A stretch of 63,326 nt of DNA. Source: Bacteroidia bacterium. Lineage in GTDB: Bacteria; Bacteroidota; Bacteroidia; B-17B0; Aurantibacillaceae. Below are positions 17,363 through 25,933 of the stretch, in pieces. The notes beneath the pieces are model-generated. The model searched no databases and was not told where the DNA came from. It worked only from the letters and a program-made list of their open reading frames with translations. Numbering within the stretch: the first letter of the stretch is position 1; each line of letters starts with the position of its first letter. Where the stretch lies: the NCBI GenBank assembly GCA_025455485.1, contig JALOMJ010000004.1, forward strand, positions 1 to 63,326, read 5' to 3'. The position numbers and the translations under genes were made by a program.

Positions 17363-18598
17363 ATGCATAAACTAATCCCGTTTATTATTCTATTCTGGTC
17401 CTTCACTATGCAGCTACAAGCAAAAAAATTAAAAGCGGGCCCCTACAGAGCTGTTTTAATTTTAGATGAAGTTTCTGCTAAAGAGTTGCCGTTTAATTTT
17501 GAATTATATTTTGAAAATAAAAAACCCATCATCACCATACGCAATGGTGAGGAAAAGATTAGGGTTGATGAAATTCAGGTTAATAAAGATTCCCTTTTTA
17601 TCCGAATGCCTGTGTTTGATACCGAATTCCGGTGCAAGGTAAAAGGCAACATGTGGGAAGGGCTTTGGATTAACCACTATCGAAAAACAAACACCACAAT
17701 TCCTTTCAAGGCATATTTTAATCAATCGCACCGCTTTGAGGTAACGGAAGTGCAAACCTCAACCTCCGTTGAAGGGAAATGGGAAGTGACCTTTAAAGGT
17801 ACAGGCGGATCCGAAACCAGAGCCATTGGTGTTTTTCACCACATCGAACAAAGCGCCTTTGTTTCCGGCACTTTTCTCACAGAAACCGGCGATTACCGGT
17901 TTCTCGACGGGGTGCTGAACGGAAACCGTCTTCAATTGTCGTGTTTTGATGGAAGTCATGCTTTTCTCTTTGAAGCCACCCTTAGTAATAAAGACACTTT
18001 AGACGGTGTATTTTTCAGCGGCAGTCACTGGAAAGAGCGCTGGGTGGGGTTTAAAAACGACTCTGCAAAACTTAGACATCCGGAAGAAATTACATTCACC
18101 AAAAAAAAAGACTCGGTACTGTACTTCAAATACAAGGATACTGATGGCAAATGGGTGAGTTCGAACGATAGTTTTTTAAAAAACAAGGTGATAATTGTTC
18201 AGCTCATGGGCAGTTGGTGCCCTAACTGTATGGACGAGAGCCGTTACTTAAAACAAGTGTACGAAAAACACAACGCCTCTGGCCTGGAGATTGTGGCCCT
18301 TGCCTTTGAAAAAACAAGTGATGCTGAAAAAAGTAAAGCACAGGTACTACGTATGAAAAGCCGGCTTCAATTACCGTATACAGTTTTGCTGACAGAAAAA
18401 ACCGGCAAAGACAAGGCTTCTGAAGCATTTCCGTTTTTAAATGAAGTAAGTGCTTTTCCAACCACCCTGTTTCTTGATCGCTCGCATCATATTGTAAAAA
18501 TTCATACCGGTTTCAATGGTCCAGCCACAGGAGCTGCGCATGATGAGTTTGTAAAACAAACCGAGCTTTTAATTGAACGTTTGCTTCATGCACCCTAA
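17363..18598 (+). CDS. TlpA-like thioredoxin-fold secreted protein
   Basis: A 411-residue protein with a signal peptide (IPFIILFWSFTMQLQA). Residues about 25-240 form a beta-rich domain seen ahead of thioredoxin folds in Bacteroidota. Residues about 270-405 are a TlpA/ResA-like thioredoxin domain with the active site WCPNC (in LMGSWCPNCMDESRYL) and the cis-Pro region FPTTLFLD. It should act in the periplasm as a thiol-disulfide reductase. It starts two bases after the arginase-family gene and is probably in the same operon. Confidence 0.85.
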   Translation: MHKLIPFIILFWSFTMQLQAKKLKAGPYRAVLILDEVSAKELPFNFELYFENKKPIITIRNGEEKIRVDEIQVNKDSLFIRMPVFDTEFRCKVKGNMWEGLWINHYRKTNTTIPFKAYFNQSHRFEVTEVQTSTSVEGKWEVTFKGTGGSETRAIGVFHHIEQSAFVSGTFLTETGDYRFLDGVLNGNRLQLSCFDGSHAFLFEATLSNKDTLDGVFFSGSHWKERWVGFKNDSAKLRHPEEITFTKKKDSVLYFKYKDTDGKWVSSNDSFLKNKVIIVQLMGSWCPNCMDESRYLKQVYEKHNASGLEIVALAFEKTSDAEKSKAQVLRMKSRLQLPYTVLLTEKTGKDKASEAFPFLNEVSAFPTTLFLDRSHHIVKIHTGFNGPATGAAHDEFVKQTELLIERLLHAP

Positions 18599-18676
18599 CA
18601 AAGCCGAAGAGTATACCCTTGCCGGCTCTTCCCGGCCATAAATTCTTATTACATTTGAATTGTTTAATTATTTAGC

Positions 18677-19267
18677 ATGTTTACAGGCATTATAGAAACG
18701 CTCGCCAAAGTGGAGAAAATTGAAAAACAGGGTAGTAATCTGCTATTTGTGTTTTCCTGCCCTTTCACTCATGAGCTAAAAGTTGACCAAAGTGTTTCAC
18801 ACAATGGCGTGTGCCTTACCGTGGTGTCCTTGAACGGTTCAAACTATGCAGTTACTGCCATTAAAGAAACCTTAGACAGAAGTAATCTTGGGGATTTGTC
18901 TGTTGGCGATTTTGTTAATCTTGAGCGCTGCATGCCGGCGAATGGACGATTTGACGGGCACATTGTTCAAGGGCATGTGGATACCACGGCCTTATGTACA
19001 TCGGTTCGGTCGCTTGACGGCAGCTGGGAATTTGAATTTGAATACCCCGCCAAAAATGAACACATCACTGTGGATAAGGGTAGCATCACAGTAAATGGCG
19101 TGAGTTTAACTGTTGTAAGCCCGGGAACCAATTCATTTAAAGTCTTTATAATACCCTACACCTTTGAACACACCAATTTCAAAACCCTTAAACCTGGATC
19201 AAGCGTGAATCTTGAATTTGACATTATAGGAAAATACGCAGCGAAGCTATTGACCATGAGGGGTTAA
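18677..19267 (+). CDS. ribE: Riboflavin synthase, alpha chain
   Basis: A 196-residue enzyme that dismutates two 6,7-dimethyl-8-ribityllumazine molecules into riboflavin. It starts with the diagnostic MFTGIIE and contains the two tandem lumazine-binding barrels, each with an SHNGVCLTV or TVNGVSLTV-type motif, and GHIVQGHVD. The length is normal. A gap of about 80 bases separates it from the TlpA-like gene. I see no FMN riboswitch upstream. Confidence 0.97.
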   Translation: MFTGIIETLAKVEKIEKQGSNLLFVFSCPFTHELKVDQSVSHNGVCLTVVSLNGSNYAVTAIKETLDRSNLGDLSVGDFVNLERCMPANGRFDGHIVQGHVDTTALCTSVRSLDGSWEFEFEYPAKNEHITVDKGSITVNGVSLTVVSPGTNSFKVFIIPYTFEHTNFKTLKPGSSVNLEFDIIGKYAAKLLTMRG

Positions 19268-19342
19268 TATTTTCTTTGGCAAGCAGGCTATTTGGTTCTT
19301 TAATTTTTAATTGATTGTGTATTTTAACTCAAAATTTCGATC

Positions 19343-21193
19343 ATGAAAATCATGCCGCCACTTCGCCTTCTTTTTCTCTTTACTATTTTTTTAGTTTCCG
19401 GAAATAATCTGGCACAAAATAACAATTCAGGCTTACTTGATTTGGATGGCGTGGTGTATGGCTACAATTACAACCCATATACCAAAGGTATTTTTAAAAA
19501 AGAAAAACAAATTGTTTTAGAAGGTACGCTTTCCGGGGTTGAACTCACGGTGTTTGAAAACAACCAACTGGTACTAAAATCTGTTTCCAATAAAAAGGGA
19601 GAATTTAAATTTAAACTGAAATTAGGTAAACTCTACCGTTTAGAATTGGTTAAAGCCAACCACAACAGTTGTTATTTATTGCTGGACCTAAGGAATATTC
19701 CAACGGCCATCTACACCTCAGGGTTCAGTTTTGACGCCATGGAGCTGATATTAAACAGTTACCTGAGCAAAGACACAGTTAACAGCAAACTACCTTTTGG
19801 TCGCTTGTACTTCAATGCCAAAGGAAATTTTATGGACTTTGAGGAGATGCTTCCAAAAAACAAAAAAAATCTCGAAATCCGGAAAAAGGAAAACATGACC
19901 CCAATTAATTTTATCCGCAAATCAGTGGAAAAAAATAAAGGCACCATTTTAGGAGACTATGCAGAGCCGGTGAATAAAACAACAAGTAAAAAAACAGTTG
20001 CCGTTAAAGATACCAGCAGTGGTACAGACAGTTTGGCTGTTCCGGTAAAAGTTTCAATGGTTAAACCACTGGAGCGCAAACCCCTGTCGCTTAATTTTGA
20101 TGCCATTACAGAAGATGACATCACAAAAAAGGAACTTGAATTATCAGACATAAGAAGACAGATTGAGCTGGACAAAATAAATGCAGTGACTCATGAAGAT
20201 AGTTTAGCTTTTCAGGAAAAAGAAAGAATTGTAGAAGCGGCCACAGTTGAGCTTAACAATGCCAAAAAGCTTATTGCCCTTCAAAAACAGGAGATATCCA
20301 GTCAGAAACGCTTGCTGATTTGGGCCGGTATCAGCATAGTGTTTATTTTATGTTTTCTGGGCCTCGTTGTTAAATATTATATCGACAAACGTAAATCCAA
20401 CCACATTCTCAGTGAAAAGAACAGGCGAATTACTGAGAGCATCAATTATGCCAAACGCATACAGCACGCCATCCTGCTCAGAGACGATGAAATCAGAAAA
20501 ATACTGCCCGATTCGTTTATTTTTTTCCAGCCCTTAAACATTGTAAGTGGCGATTTTTACTGGATTTCGAAACACGACAATAAAGTGGTGGTAGCCGCCA
20601 TTGATTGTACGGGACATGGCGTTCCGGGAGCGTTTATGTCTTTAATATGCAATTCCATTTTGTATGAAACCATCATGGATAAAAAAATATTGAACCCATC
20701 TGAAATTTTAGCCCGACTGAACAAAGGCATAATTAATTTATTACGACAGGAAAACGACGAAAATTCCAGCATGGACGGCATGGAGCTGTCCCTTTGTGTT
20801 ATCGACCACCAAACATCCATTATAGAGTTTGCCGGCGCCATGAACCCCGGCTTTATTGTACGAAATGGAAAAGTAGACATGCTGGAAGCCGATATACAAA
20901 CTATAGGCGGGATGAATTACTTTTTGGATAAAAGTAAGGATGCGGAATTTACCACCACACGTGTGCACTTGGAAAAAGGCATGAGTTTGTATCTGCTTTC
21001 CGATGGTTTTACCGACCAGTTTGGCGGACCTGATAACAAAAAGTTTAACAACAAACGTTTTAAACAGCTTTTACTTGACATTCAGGCACTATCAATGGAA
21101 GAGCAGAAGGAAGCCATTAACAAGGCGCTTTTGGACTGGATGGGCACTCAGGAACAGATTGACGACATTCTTATTATGGGCATCAGGTTTTAA
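19343..21193 (+). CDS. Membrane-bound SpoIIE/PP2C-family phosphatase (SiaA-like)
   Basis: A 616-residue protein with a signal peptide (ending NNLAQ). It has a carboxypeptidase-regulatory-like beta domain (about 30-125), a Lys/Ser-rich linker, a coiled coil (about 255-320), one membrane span (about 324-346) and a cytoplasmic PP2C domain. The phosphatase shows INYAKRIQHAIL, GDFYWIS, DCTGHGVPGAFMS and LLSDGFTDQFGG, which carry the metal-binding aspartates. Its 3' end meets the SiaC-like gene on the other strand; both stop codons use the TTAA at 21190-21193. In Pseudomonas, SiaA dephosphorylates SiaC while SiaB phosphorylates it. I infer that this enzyme is the phosphatase of the adjacent partner-switching set, with an extracytoplasmic sensor. 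Confidence 0.88.
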   Translation: MKIMPPLRLLFLFTIFLVSGNNLAQNNNSGLLDLDGVVYGYNYNPYTKGIFKKEKQIVLEGTLSGVELTVFENNQLVLKSVSNKKGEFKFKLKLGKLYRLELVKANHNSCYLLLDLRNIPTAIYTSGFSFDAMELILNSYLSKDTVNSKLPFGRLYFNAKGNFMDFEEMLPKNKKNLEIRKKENMTPINFIRKSVEKNKGTILGDYAEPVNKTTSKKTVAVKDTSSGTDSLAVPVKVSMVKPLERKPLSLNFDAITEDDITKKELELSDIRRQIELDKINAVTHEDSLAFQEKERIVEAATVELNNAKKLIALQKQEISSQKRLLIWAGISIVFILCFLGLVVKYYIDKRKSNHILSEKNRRITESINYAKRIQHAILLRDDEIRKILPDSFIFFQPLNIVSGDFYWISKHDNKVVVAAIDCTGHGVPGAFMSLICNSILYETIMDKKILNPSEILARLNKGIINLLRQENDENSSMDGMELSLCVIDHQTSIIEFAGAMNPGFIVRNGKVDMLEADIQTIGGMNYFLDKSKDAEFTTTRVHLEKGMSLYLLSDGFTDQFGGPDNKKFNNKRFKQLLLDIQALSMEEQKEAINKALLDWMGTQEQIDDILIMGIRF

Positions 21194-21573
21194 GCCGATA
21201 CTTCCTCTAACTCAAATGGGATTTTGAGCATACGCTTAAATTCCTTGCCCTTAATTTCCATTAAATCGTCTTCTTCGTCGTATTTCCATACAATCTTTAC
21301 CTCTTTTCCCGTATCCATTAACGACTCAATGGTTTTAAACAGAATCAGGAGTTGTTTTATGGAGCTTGAATTGAAATACTCAAAATGTGTTTTTAGCTCT
21401 GTTACTGGAAGTGGATCTTTTACATACTCCCGCATCCACTCTATAACCGGCTGATAAAATTGAAAGGAATCTTCCGGCAGAGAGCGGCCTGATATGGTAA
21501 ACACTTTTGCTTCCTTATCAAACATCACTTCAGGCGATTCTTTACTGCCTTTTAATTTTAGTGCCTTTTGCAT
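21190..21573 (-). CDS. SiaC-like regulatory phosphoprotein (DUF1987)
   Basis: A 127-residue protein matching the DUF1987/SiaC family. It shows SPEVMFDKEAKVFTISGRSLPED, which is the characteristic opening, then YFNSSSIKQLLILFK, which holds the expected Ser/Thr phosphorylation region. In Pseudomonas aeruginosa, SiaC phosphorylation is set by the SiaA phosphatase and SiaB kinase and governs a diguanylate cyclase; no SiaD homologue is visible here. It lies two bases downstream of the doubled SiaB-like gene and converges on the PP2C gene. Confidence 0.88.
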   Translation of the reverse strand: MQKALKLKGSKESPEVMFDKEAKVFTISGRSLPEDSFQFYQPVIEWMREYVKDPLPVTELKTHFEYFNSSSIKQLLILFKTIESLMDTGKEVKIVWKYDEEDDLMEIKGKEFKRMLKIPFELEEVSA

Positions 21574-21575
21574 TC

Positions 21576-22682
21576 TTATATGGCTATGTTAAGTGAAAAA
21601 AATGACAAGTCGGTTCCTGACAATGGCTCAAATTCATAGGTTAAATCTTTCCCCCCAAATTTAATTATTTCCATAAAGCCAACCCCTGCACCGGAGCCTT
21701 TTTTATTACTGTCCTCATTTAAAATTGTTTCAGTATAGAGTTCGTCCATTCTTTCGGGGTGTTCGGCCAATTCTCTAACTTTATTTATGTGTGTTGAAAT
21801 AATGTCCTTTTTTGCATTCGGCACAAAGTTCCCCGTCATCACATGGTATTTCCCTTCTTTTAATAAAATGGCAAATACGCCTTCCTTCCCTTTTTCCATT
21901 GCCACGCCGTGCCTGCTGATGTTTTGCAACATTTCAATCAGGATATAAATGATTTTTTTTCTGGCGCCAACGTGTTTAATGGTATCCAGGTTGGTGGTTA
22001 TAATGTCCAGCAAAGGCAAAATGGCTTCTTGCGAAAAATCTCCCTTTTGAATCATGATGACATTTTCTTCCACCATGTGTTTATACAAACGTTTCACTTC
22101 TTCAATGTTGGCCTTATTTTGCGACTCCACCATCCTTTCGTTGGATAAATTAAGCACCAGCTGCATGTGAAACATGGAAAATGAACCGTTAAGGTCGTCA
22201 AAGGCAAATTCAAGCGGGTAATTGGTCTTTCTGGCCATTTCTATTAATCCAATGCCCGCGCCGCCTTTTGCCGAAAGGTTATTGTTCATCAGAGAGTTTT
22301 TATACACTTCCTCAAGCTCTTCAATGGAATAAGCATTTACCGAATTGAATTTTGAGCTCAGGCTGTCTTTGATCCCGTTGTCAATTAAATTACTTGAGCC
22401 AATATAATACGCATCGTTAATGTTCCTTACCAAAAACATCATGGGATGATTCAGCCCTTGTGCTTTTGCCTCCGATGTGTCGGAGTGCCGGATGATGTTC
22501 TGATAACACTCGTTCATCAGAAAAAAAACCCGCTTTTTAATTGTACCTGATTCGCCTCCGCTGGCCTTGTTTAAAAGCAGAAACTCGTATGTGAGTTTGT
22601 CGTTAAATTCGCCCAAATAAATCAGACTAAAATTATCCTGTGCCAGGGTTTTATAGAACGAGTATATGGTGTTTTTGCTCAA
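21576..22682 (-). CDS. Tandem SiaB-like kinase (two DUF6272 domains)
   Basis: A 368-residue protein made of two similar halves, each resembling the SiaB/DUF6272 GHKL-type kinase. Half 1 has NECYQNIIRH (about 57-66) and GGAGIGLIEMARK (about 140); half 2 has EMLQNISRHG (about 249-258) and GSGAGVGFMEI (about 330). The N-box Asn and glycine-rich loops survive in both copies, so both could bind ATP. Known SiaB proteins are single-domain, about 180-190 residues. The gene lies directly upstream of the SiaC-like gene and is presumably its kinase. The doubled form could give an intramolecular dimer with separately tuned sites. Confidence 0.85.
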   Translation of the reverse strand: MSKNTIYSFYKTLAQDNFSLIYLGEFNDKLTYEFLLLNKASGGESGTIKKRVFFLMNECYQNIIRHSDTSEAKAQGLNHPMMFLVRNINDAYYIGSSNLIDNGIKDSLSSKFNSVNAYSIEELEEVYKNSLMNNNLSAKGGAGIGLIEMARKTNYPLEFAFDDLNGSFSMFHMQLVLNLSNERMVESQNKANIEEVKRLYKHMVEENVIMIQKGDFSQEAILPLLDIITTNLDTIKHVGARKKIIYILIEMLQNISRHGVAMEKGKEGVFAILLKEGKYHVMTGNFVPNAKKDIISTHINKVRELAEHPERMDELYTETILNEDSNKKGSGAGVGFMEIIKFGGKDLTYEFEPLSGTDLSFFSLNIAI

Positions 22683-22864
22683 AGAATGTAAATTATAACT
22701 ATGAATCCTTGGTAATCGTGGATAAATTTTAAGGGACTAATATATTAATCATTTATTTCAACACCTTACACAATTACAAAAAAAATAAAAAGTTATCCTT
22801 TTTGACTTTTAACAAGGGTATGGGCTTGCCTTTTAACAATAGTACAAAACTACCTCTTAGCTGT

Positions 22865-23365
22865 TTAAGGATGTTGTTTAAGCGTAGCTTTTAGTTTTTC
22901 AGTGATCTTAAGCACTGCAGGGCAAACCAGCGTGTTTCTGAAGGTGAGTTCAAGAATCTGTCTCATCCTTTTTCGGTTGGTGTGGGGGTATTCTCTGCAA
23001 GCGGCAGGCCTGAAATCATAAATGCTGCAAGCGTTGTCTTCTTTTAAAAAGGGGCAAGGTATGGTTTTTGGAATGTAATCTTTGTCTTCATCCACCCTCA
23101 GGTACTTTTCAGTAAACTCTCCCGGTTTTAACCTCAGCCCCCGCGCAGCCCGTTCTATATCCTTTTCATAGAATATTGGTGCCGTGGTTTTGCAGCAATT
23201 GGCGCAGGTAAGGCAATCGGTTTGGGCAAAAACCTCTTCGTGTAATTCCAAAAAAAGAAAGTCCAGATCATCGGGTGGTCTGGACTTTAGTTTTCTGTAA
23301 AAATTCTGATTTTCCTTTTTTAAGCTTTTGGCTCTGGCATTAAACTCCTCAAGCTTTGTATTCAT
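22865..23365 (-). CDS. YkgJ-family cysteine cluster protein
   Basis: A 166-residue protein with the UPF0153/YkgJ pattern: DCLTCANCCKTTAP, then CPFLKEDNACSIYDFRPAACREYPH. These cysteines are expected to bind a metal or Fe-S cluster. The molecular role of the family is not established. It lies alone between the siaB-like gene (182-base gap) and the bTHX gene. Confidence 0.9.
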   Translation of the reverse strand: MNTKLEEFNARAKSLKKENQNFYRKLKSRPPDDLDFLFLELHEEVFAQTDCLTCANCCKTTAPIFYEKDIERAARGLRLKPGEFTEKYLRVDEDKDYIPKTIPCPFLKEDNACSIYDFRPAACREYPHTNRKRMRQILELTFRNTLVCPAVLKITEKLKATLKQHP

Positions 23366-23416
23366 CTCAAAATTGGGATTGAAATTTCAAATTGCCGGGT
23401 TTTGAGCCAGGAATTA

Positions 23417-23584
23417 TCAGGCTTTTTTTGCTGCAGCCTTTTTAGCGGGTGCCTTTTTTGCTGCGGCCTTTTTAGGCGCTGCTGCTGCCTTTTTCACGGT
23501 TTTTTTCTTTTTTTTTGGTCGGCTCACGCCTGTACTGCCAATGTGTATTTTACCGCGCTTTGATCTTTTGTCTCCTTTTCCCAT
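23417..23584 (-). CDS. Small ribosomal protein bTHX with a Lys/Ala-rich tail
   Basis: A 55-residue protein. It begins MGKGDKRSKRGKIHIGSTGV and continues SRPKKKKK, matching the bTHX (30S THX) family, a short basic peptide that sits in the head of the small subunit. After residue 28 it adds a low-complexity tail of repeated K, A and P (KKAAAAPKK, AAKKAPAKKA), longer than the usual 25-40 residue protein. The tail resembles histone H1-type repeats. The gene is divergent from rnpA. The THX identity is firm from the N-terminal motif; the tail's role is unknown. Confidence 0.9.
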   Translation of the reverse strand: MGKGDKRSKRGKIHIGSTGVSRPKKKKKTVKKAAAAPKKAAAKKAPAKKAAAKKA

Positions 23585-23688
23585 AATGAAATTAAATTAT
23601 ATGCGTAAATGTAAAAAATTATCTTTACCCTCACAATTAACGTCTCTGTTGTTTTACAGAAAAGGCACTGAACCATAACCCTTTTACC

Positions 23689-24075
23689 ATTAAAAATCGA
23701 TTTCATAAAGAAGAACGGCTCTGTAGCAAAAAACGCATTGAGTTACTTTTCAAAATGGGGCGTGCAATAAACCGTTATCCGGTAAAACTAATCCACCTGT
23801 CAACCGACATAAAATTAAAGTTTCCTGCACAGGCTTTGTTTGTTGTTCCCAAGAAAAACTTCAAACATGCGCACGACCGCAATCAGTTGAAAAGGAGAAT
23901 GCGGGAAATATACCGCCTGAATAAAAACGAGATGTACCTGAAACTGGGCGATAATAAACACCTGCTCGCGTTTGTTTACTTTTCGAAAAAAAAAGAATCC
24001 TACGCTTTAATTGAAAAAAACATGAAAGCGCAGCTTGATGAAGTGGCTGTAGGAAAGAACCCTAACGTTTGTTAG
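23689..24075 (+). CDS. rnpA: Ribonuclease P protein component, non-canonical start
   Basis: The RnpA core motif RNQLKRRMREIYRLN is clear. The first ATG (23755) would remove the conserved N-terminal segment FHKEERLCSKKRIELLF, which is encoded in frame immediately upstream (23701-23754). The frame is open from 23641, after TAA at 23638, but contains no ATG, GTG or TTG before 23755. The best start is ATT at 23689, giving MKNRFHKEERL and 128 residues, close to the usual length. CTG at 23668 is the alternative. RnpA assists the RNase P RNA in maturing tRNA 5' ends. The gene overlaps the convergent hemD by 14 bases. Confidence 0.85.
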   Translation: MKNRFHKEERLCSKKRIELLFKMGRAINRYPVKLIHLSTDIKLKFPAQALFVVPKKNFKHAHDRNQLKRRMREIYRLNKNEMYLKLGDNKHLLAFVYFSKKKESYALIEKNMKAQLDEVAVGKNPNVC

Positions 24076-25159
24076 CTTCCTTGATGTATGCATCAAGTGC
24101 CCCGGTCATGCTGGGGTTTTTAGGATTTGGAGCAAAAATATCGAGTCGGTATCCCAAATTTTTAACTGCAAGCCCCGTAACATGACCAAATGCTGCAATG
24201 CGTGTATTGCCTTGTTTAAACTTAGGAAAATTCTTTTTTAGTGAGCGAATGCCAACAGGAGTAAAAAACACCAGCACATCAAATTCATCCAATGACTTTA
24301 TGTCGCTTAAATCAGCTTCAACCGTTTTGTAAAACTTAGCTTTTGTATACGTAATTTTTATCTCATCCAGCAAATCCACAATTTTTTCCTTATGCACATC
24401 GCTGGCCGGCAGTAAAAAGCGTTCGGCACGGTTTTTACGTATCACGTCAACCAAATCAAGGATGGTACCATGTCCGAAAAAAATCTTGCGTTTACGGTAT
24501 TGAATGTATTTCTGAAGATAATACGCCGTTTGCTCATTGATACAGAAATATTTTAGGGATTCAGGCACAGTAACCCTCATTTCATTACAAATTCTGAAAA
24601 AATGATCAACGGCCAGTTTACTGGTTAAAATCACGGCGCCGTGTTCAAGAATTTCAATCCTCTGGGTTCTGAACTCCTGAGAGGTTAAGCCCTCTACTTT
24701 AATGAACTGACGGAAAGTAACATTGATGTTGTGCTTTTTAGCAAGTTCAAAATACGGGTTCTTATCGGCCTCAGTAGGTTTTGGCTGAGAAACCAAAATG
24801 TTTTTTACTTTAGTTTTTGGATGATTGCTCACCTCCATGGGCGGAGGGGGCATAAATGCAACCAGGGGCTTTTTACCGGACTTTTTTTGACGTTTCGCTA
24901 CACTCGCTTTTTCGATGGTTTCTCGCGGCTCGGTATTGATGAGAACAATCTTGCCTTTTAATTTGCCATTCAGGGATTTAGAGGCGGGCGCCAAAACTGC
25001 CTTTTTAGATGGTTTAGCAGCCTGTTTTACTTTTCCCGAAGAGCCAGTACCTGCTTTTGGTTTTTTTGTCTTTATTGCCTTGGTGGCTGCAGTGGCGGAT
25101 AATTTGGAAACTTTGGAGGAGGCAAGTGCCTTCTTTTTGCTTTTTTGAACTGACATCAA
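24062..25159 (-). CDS. hemD: Uroporphyrinogen-III synthase with a basic N-terminal extension
   Basis: A 365-residue protein. The C-terminal 240 residues match the Bacteroidota HemD fold, with TSQEFRTQRIEI, GAVILTSKLAVDHFF, FLLPASDVHKEKIVDLL, DVLVFFTPVGIRSL and IAAFGHVTGLAVKNLG. It cyclizes hydroxymethylbilane to uroporphyrinogen III. The first 120 or so residues are very rich in K, A, S and P and look disordered. HemD usually has about 240-260 residues, so this extension is notable. It is followed without gap by the DUF4271 gene upstream in the same direction, an association common in the phylum. Confidence 0.85.
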   Translation of the reverse strand: MMSVQKSKKKALASSKVSKLSATAATKAIKTKKPKAGTGSSGKVKQAAKPSKKAVLAPASKSLNGKLKGKIVLINTEPRETIEKASVAKRQKKSGKKPLVAFMPPPPMEVSNHPKTKVKNILVSQPKPTEADKNPYFELAKKHNINVTFRQFIKVEGLTSQEFRTQRIEILEHGAVILTSKLAVDHFFRICNEMRVTVPESLKYFCINEQTAYYLQKYIQYRKRKIFFGHGTILDLVDVIRKNRAERFLLPASDVHKEKIVDLLDEIKITYTKAKFYKTVEADLSDIKSLDEFDVLVFFTPVGIRSLKKNFPKFKQGNTRIAAFGHVTGLAVKNLGYRLDIFAPNPKNPSMTGALDAYIKEANKR

Positions 25160-25933
25160 TTACCCTGCTTTAAAAGTTTCAATTGTATATTTTACCAGTA
25201 CCAGTTGCGGTAAAATTTCTAGAGCGCAAAAGTAGGTTAAAATTTGTAATATTCCTAAACCTTCCTCGCCCACACAAAGAAGAAGGCCTTTAATCCATTT
25301 TATCAAAATCATAATGCACAGGAGGGCCAACGATAAAACAACGGTGAGATATGGGTTTGCTTCAGAAAACCCGAATAACATAAGAATTGGGAACAAAAAC
25401 ACCCCGGTTACACGGTTTAGGTTGCCCGAAACTGCCCTGTATTCCTGAATAAATTTTCCCTTGGAGGAAACCCATGTTAAAAGTCCGTTTAAAAAGGTTT
25501 TCCAACTGATGAGCAAAAAAATTACCCCTGCAAAAAAAAAGGTTTGGAACAGAAAATCTTTGCTTTGAAGGAAAATGCCAAATGTGGTGTTAACCATATA
25601 AGCCAGAAAGGAAAGGTTAAGAATGAAAAAAAGGTTAAGCAATTGGGAATACAAATCTCCGCGACCCAGGTCTTTTCTTTCAAACTTTCTGTGGGTGTCG
25701 AAAGTAAATCCAAATTGAATGTTTCTGATAAGGTGTTGCAAAGAGTACTTCTTTACTGTGGTTAAAATCACCACGCCGGTTAAAAGGTATACCGAAATCC
25801 AAATGGGTTCTGAACTTTGAAGCATGACAATCCCATCATGGTTGGATGGCCTCAGCAAATGCTCATTAAAAATATGTGCAAATGACCCTTGCTTCAAATT
25901 AAAGTGCAAACGTGCGTGAAATACAGAAACCAA
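25160..25933 (-). CDS. DUF4271 membrane protein
   Basis: A 257-residue protein with about six membrane segments. It shows the DUF4271 pattern SLQHLIRNIQFGF near residues 63-75 and LLNLFFILNLSFLAYM, and ends with LVKYTIETFKAG. Its function is unknown, but in many Bacteroidota it lies next to hemD, as here. Its ATG at 25933 overlaps the end of the upstream DUF5777 gene by 35 bases; a second in-frame ATG at residue 37 is possible but would trim part of the conserved N-terminal region. Confidence 0.75.
   Translation of the reverse strand: MVSVFHARLHFNLKQGSFAHIFNEHLLRPSNHDGIVMLQSSEPIWISVYLLTGVVILTTVKKYSLQHLIRNIQFGFTFDTHRKFERKDLGRGDLYSQLLNLFFILNLSFLAYMVNTTFGIFLQSKDFLFQTFFFAGVIFLLISWKTFLNGLLTWVSSKGKFIQEYRAVSGNLNRVTGVFLFPILMLFGFSEANPYLTVVLSLALLCIMILIKWIKGLLLCVGEEGLGILQILTYFCALEILPQLVLVKYTIETFKAG

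Noticed and set aside
18599-18676. FMN riboswitch before ribE
   Set aside because: The gap is about 80 bases, shorter than an FMN element, and shows none of its conserved blocks.
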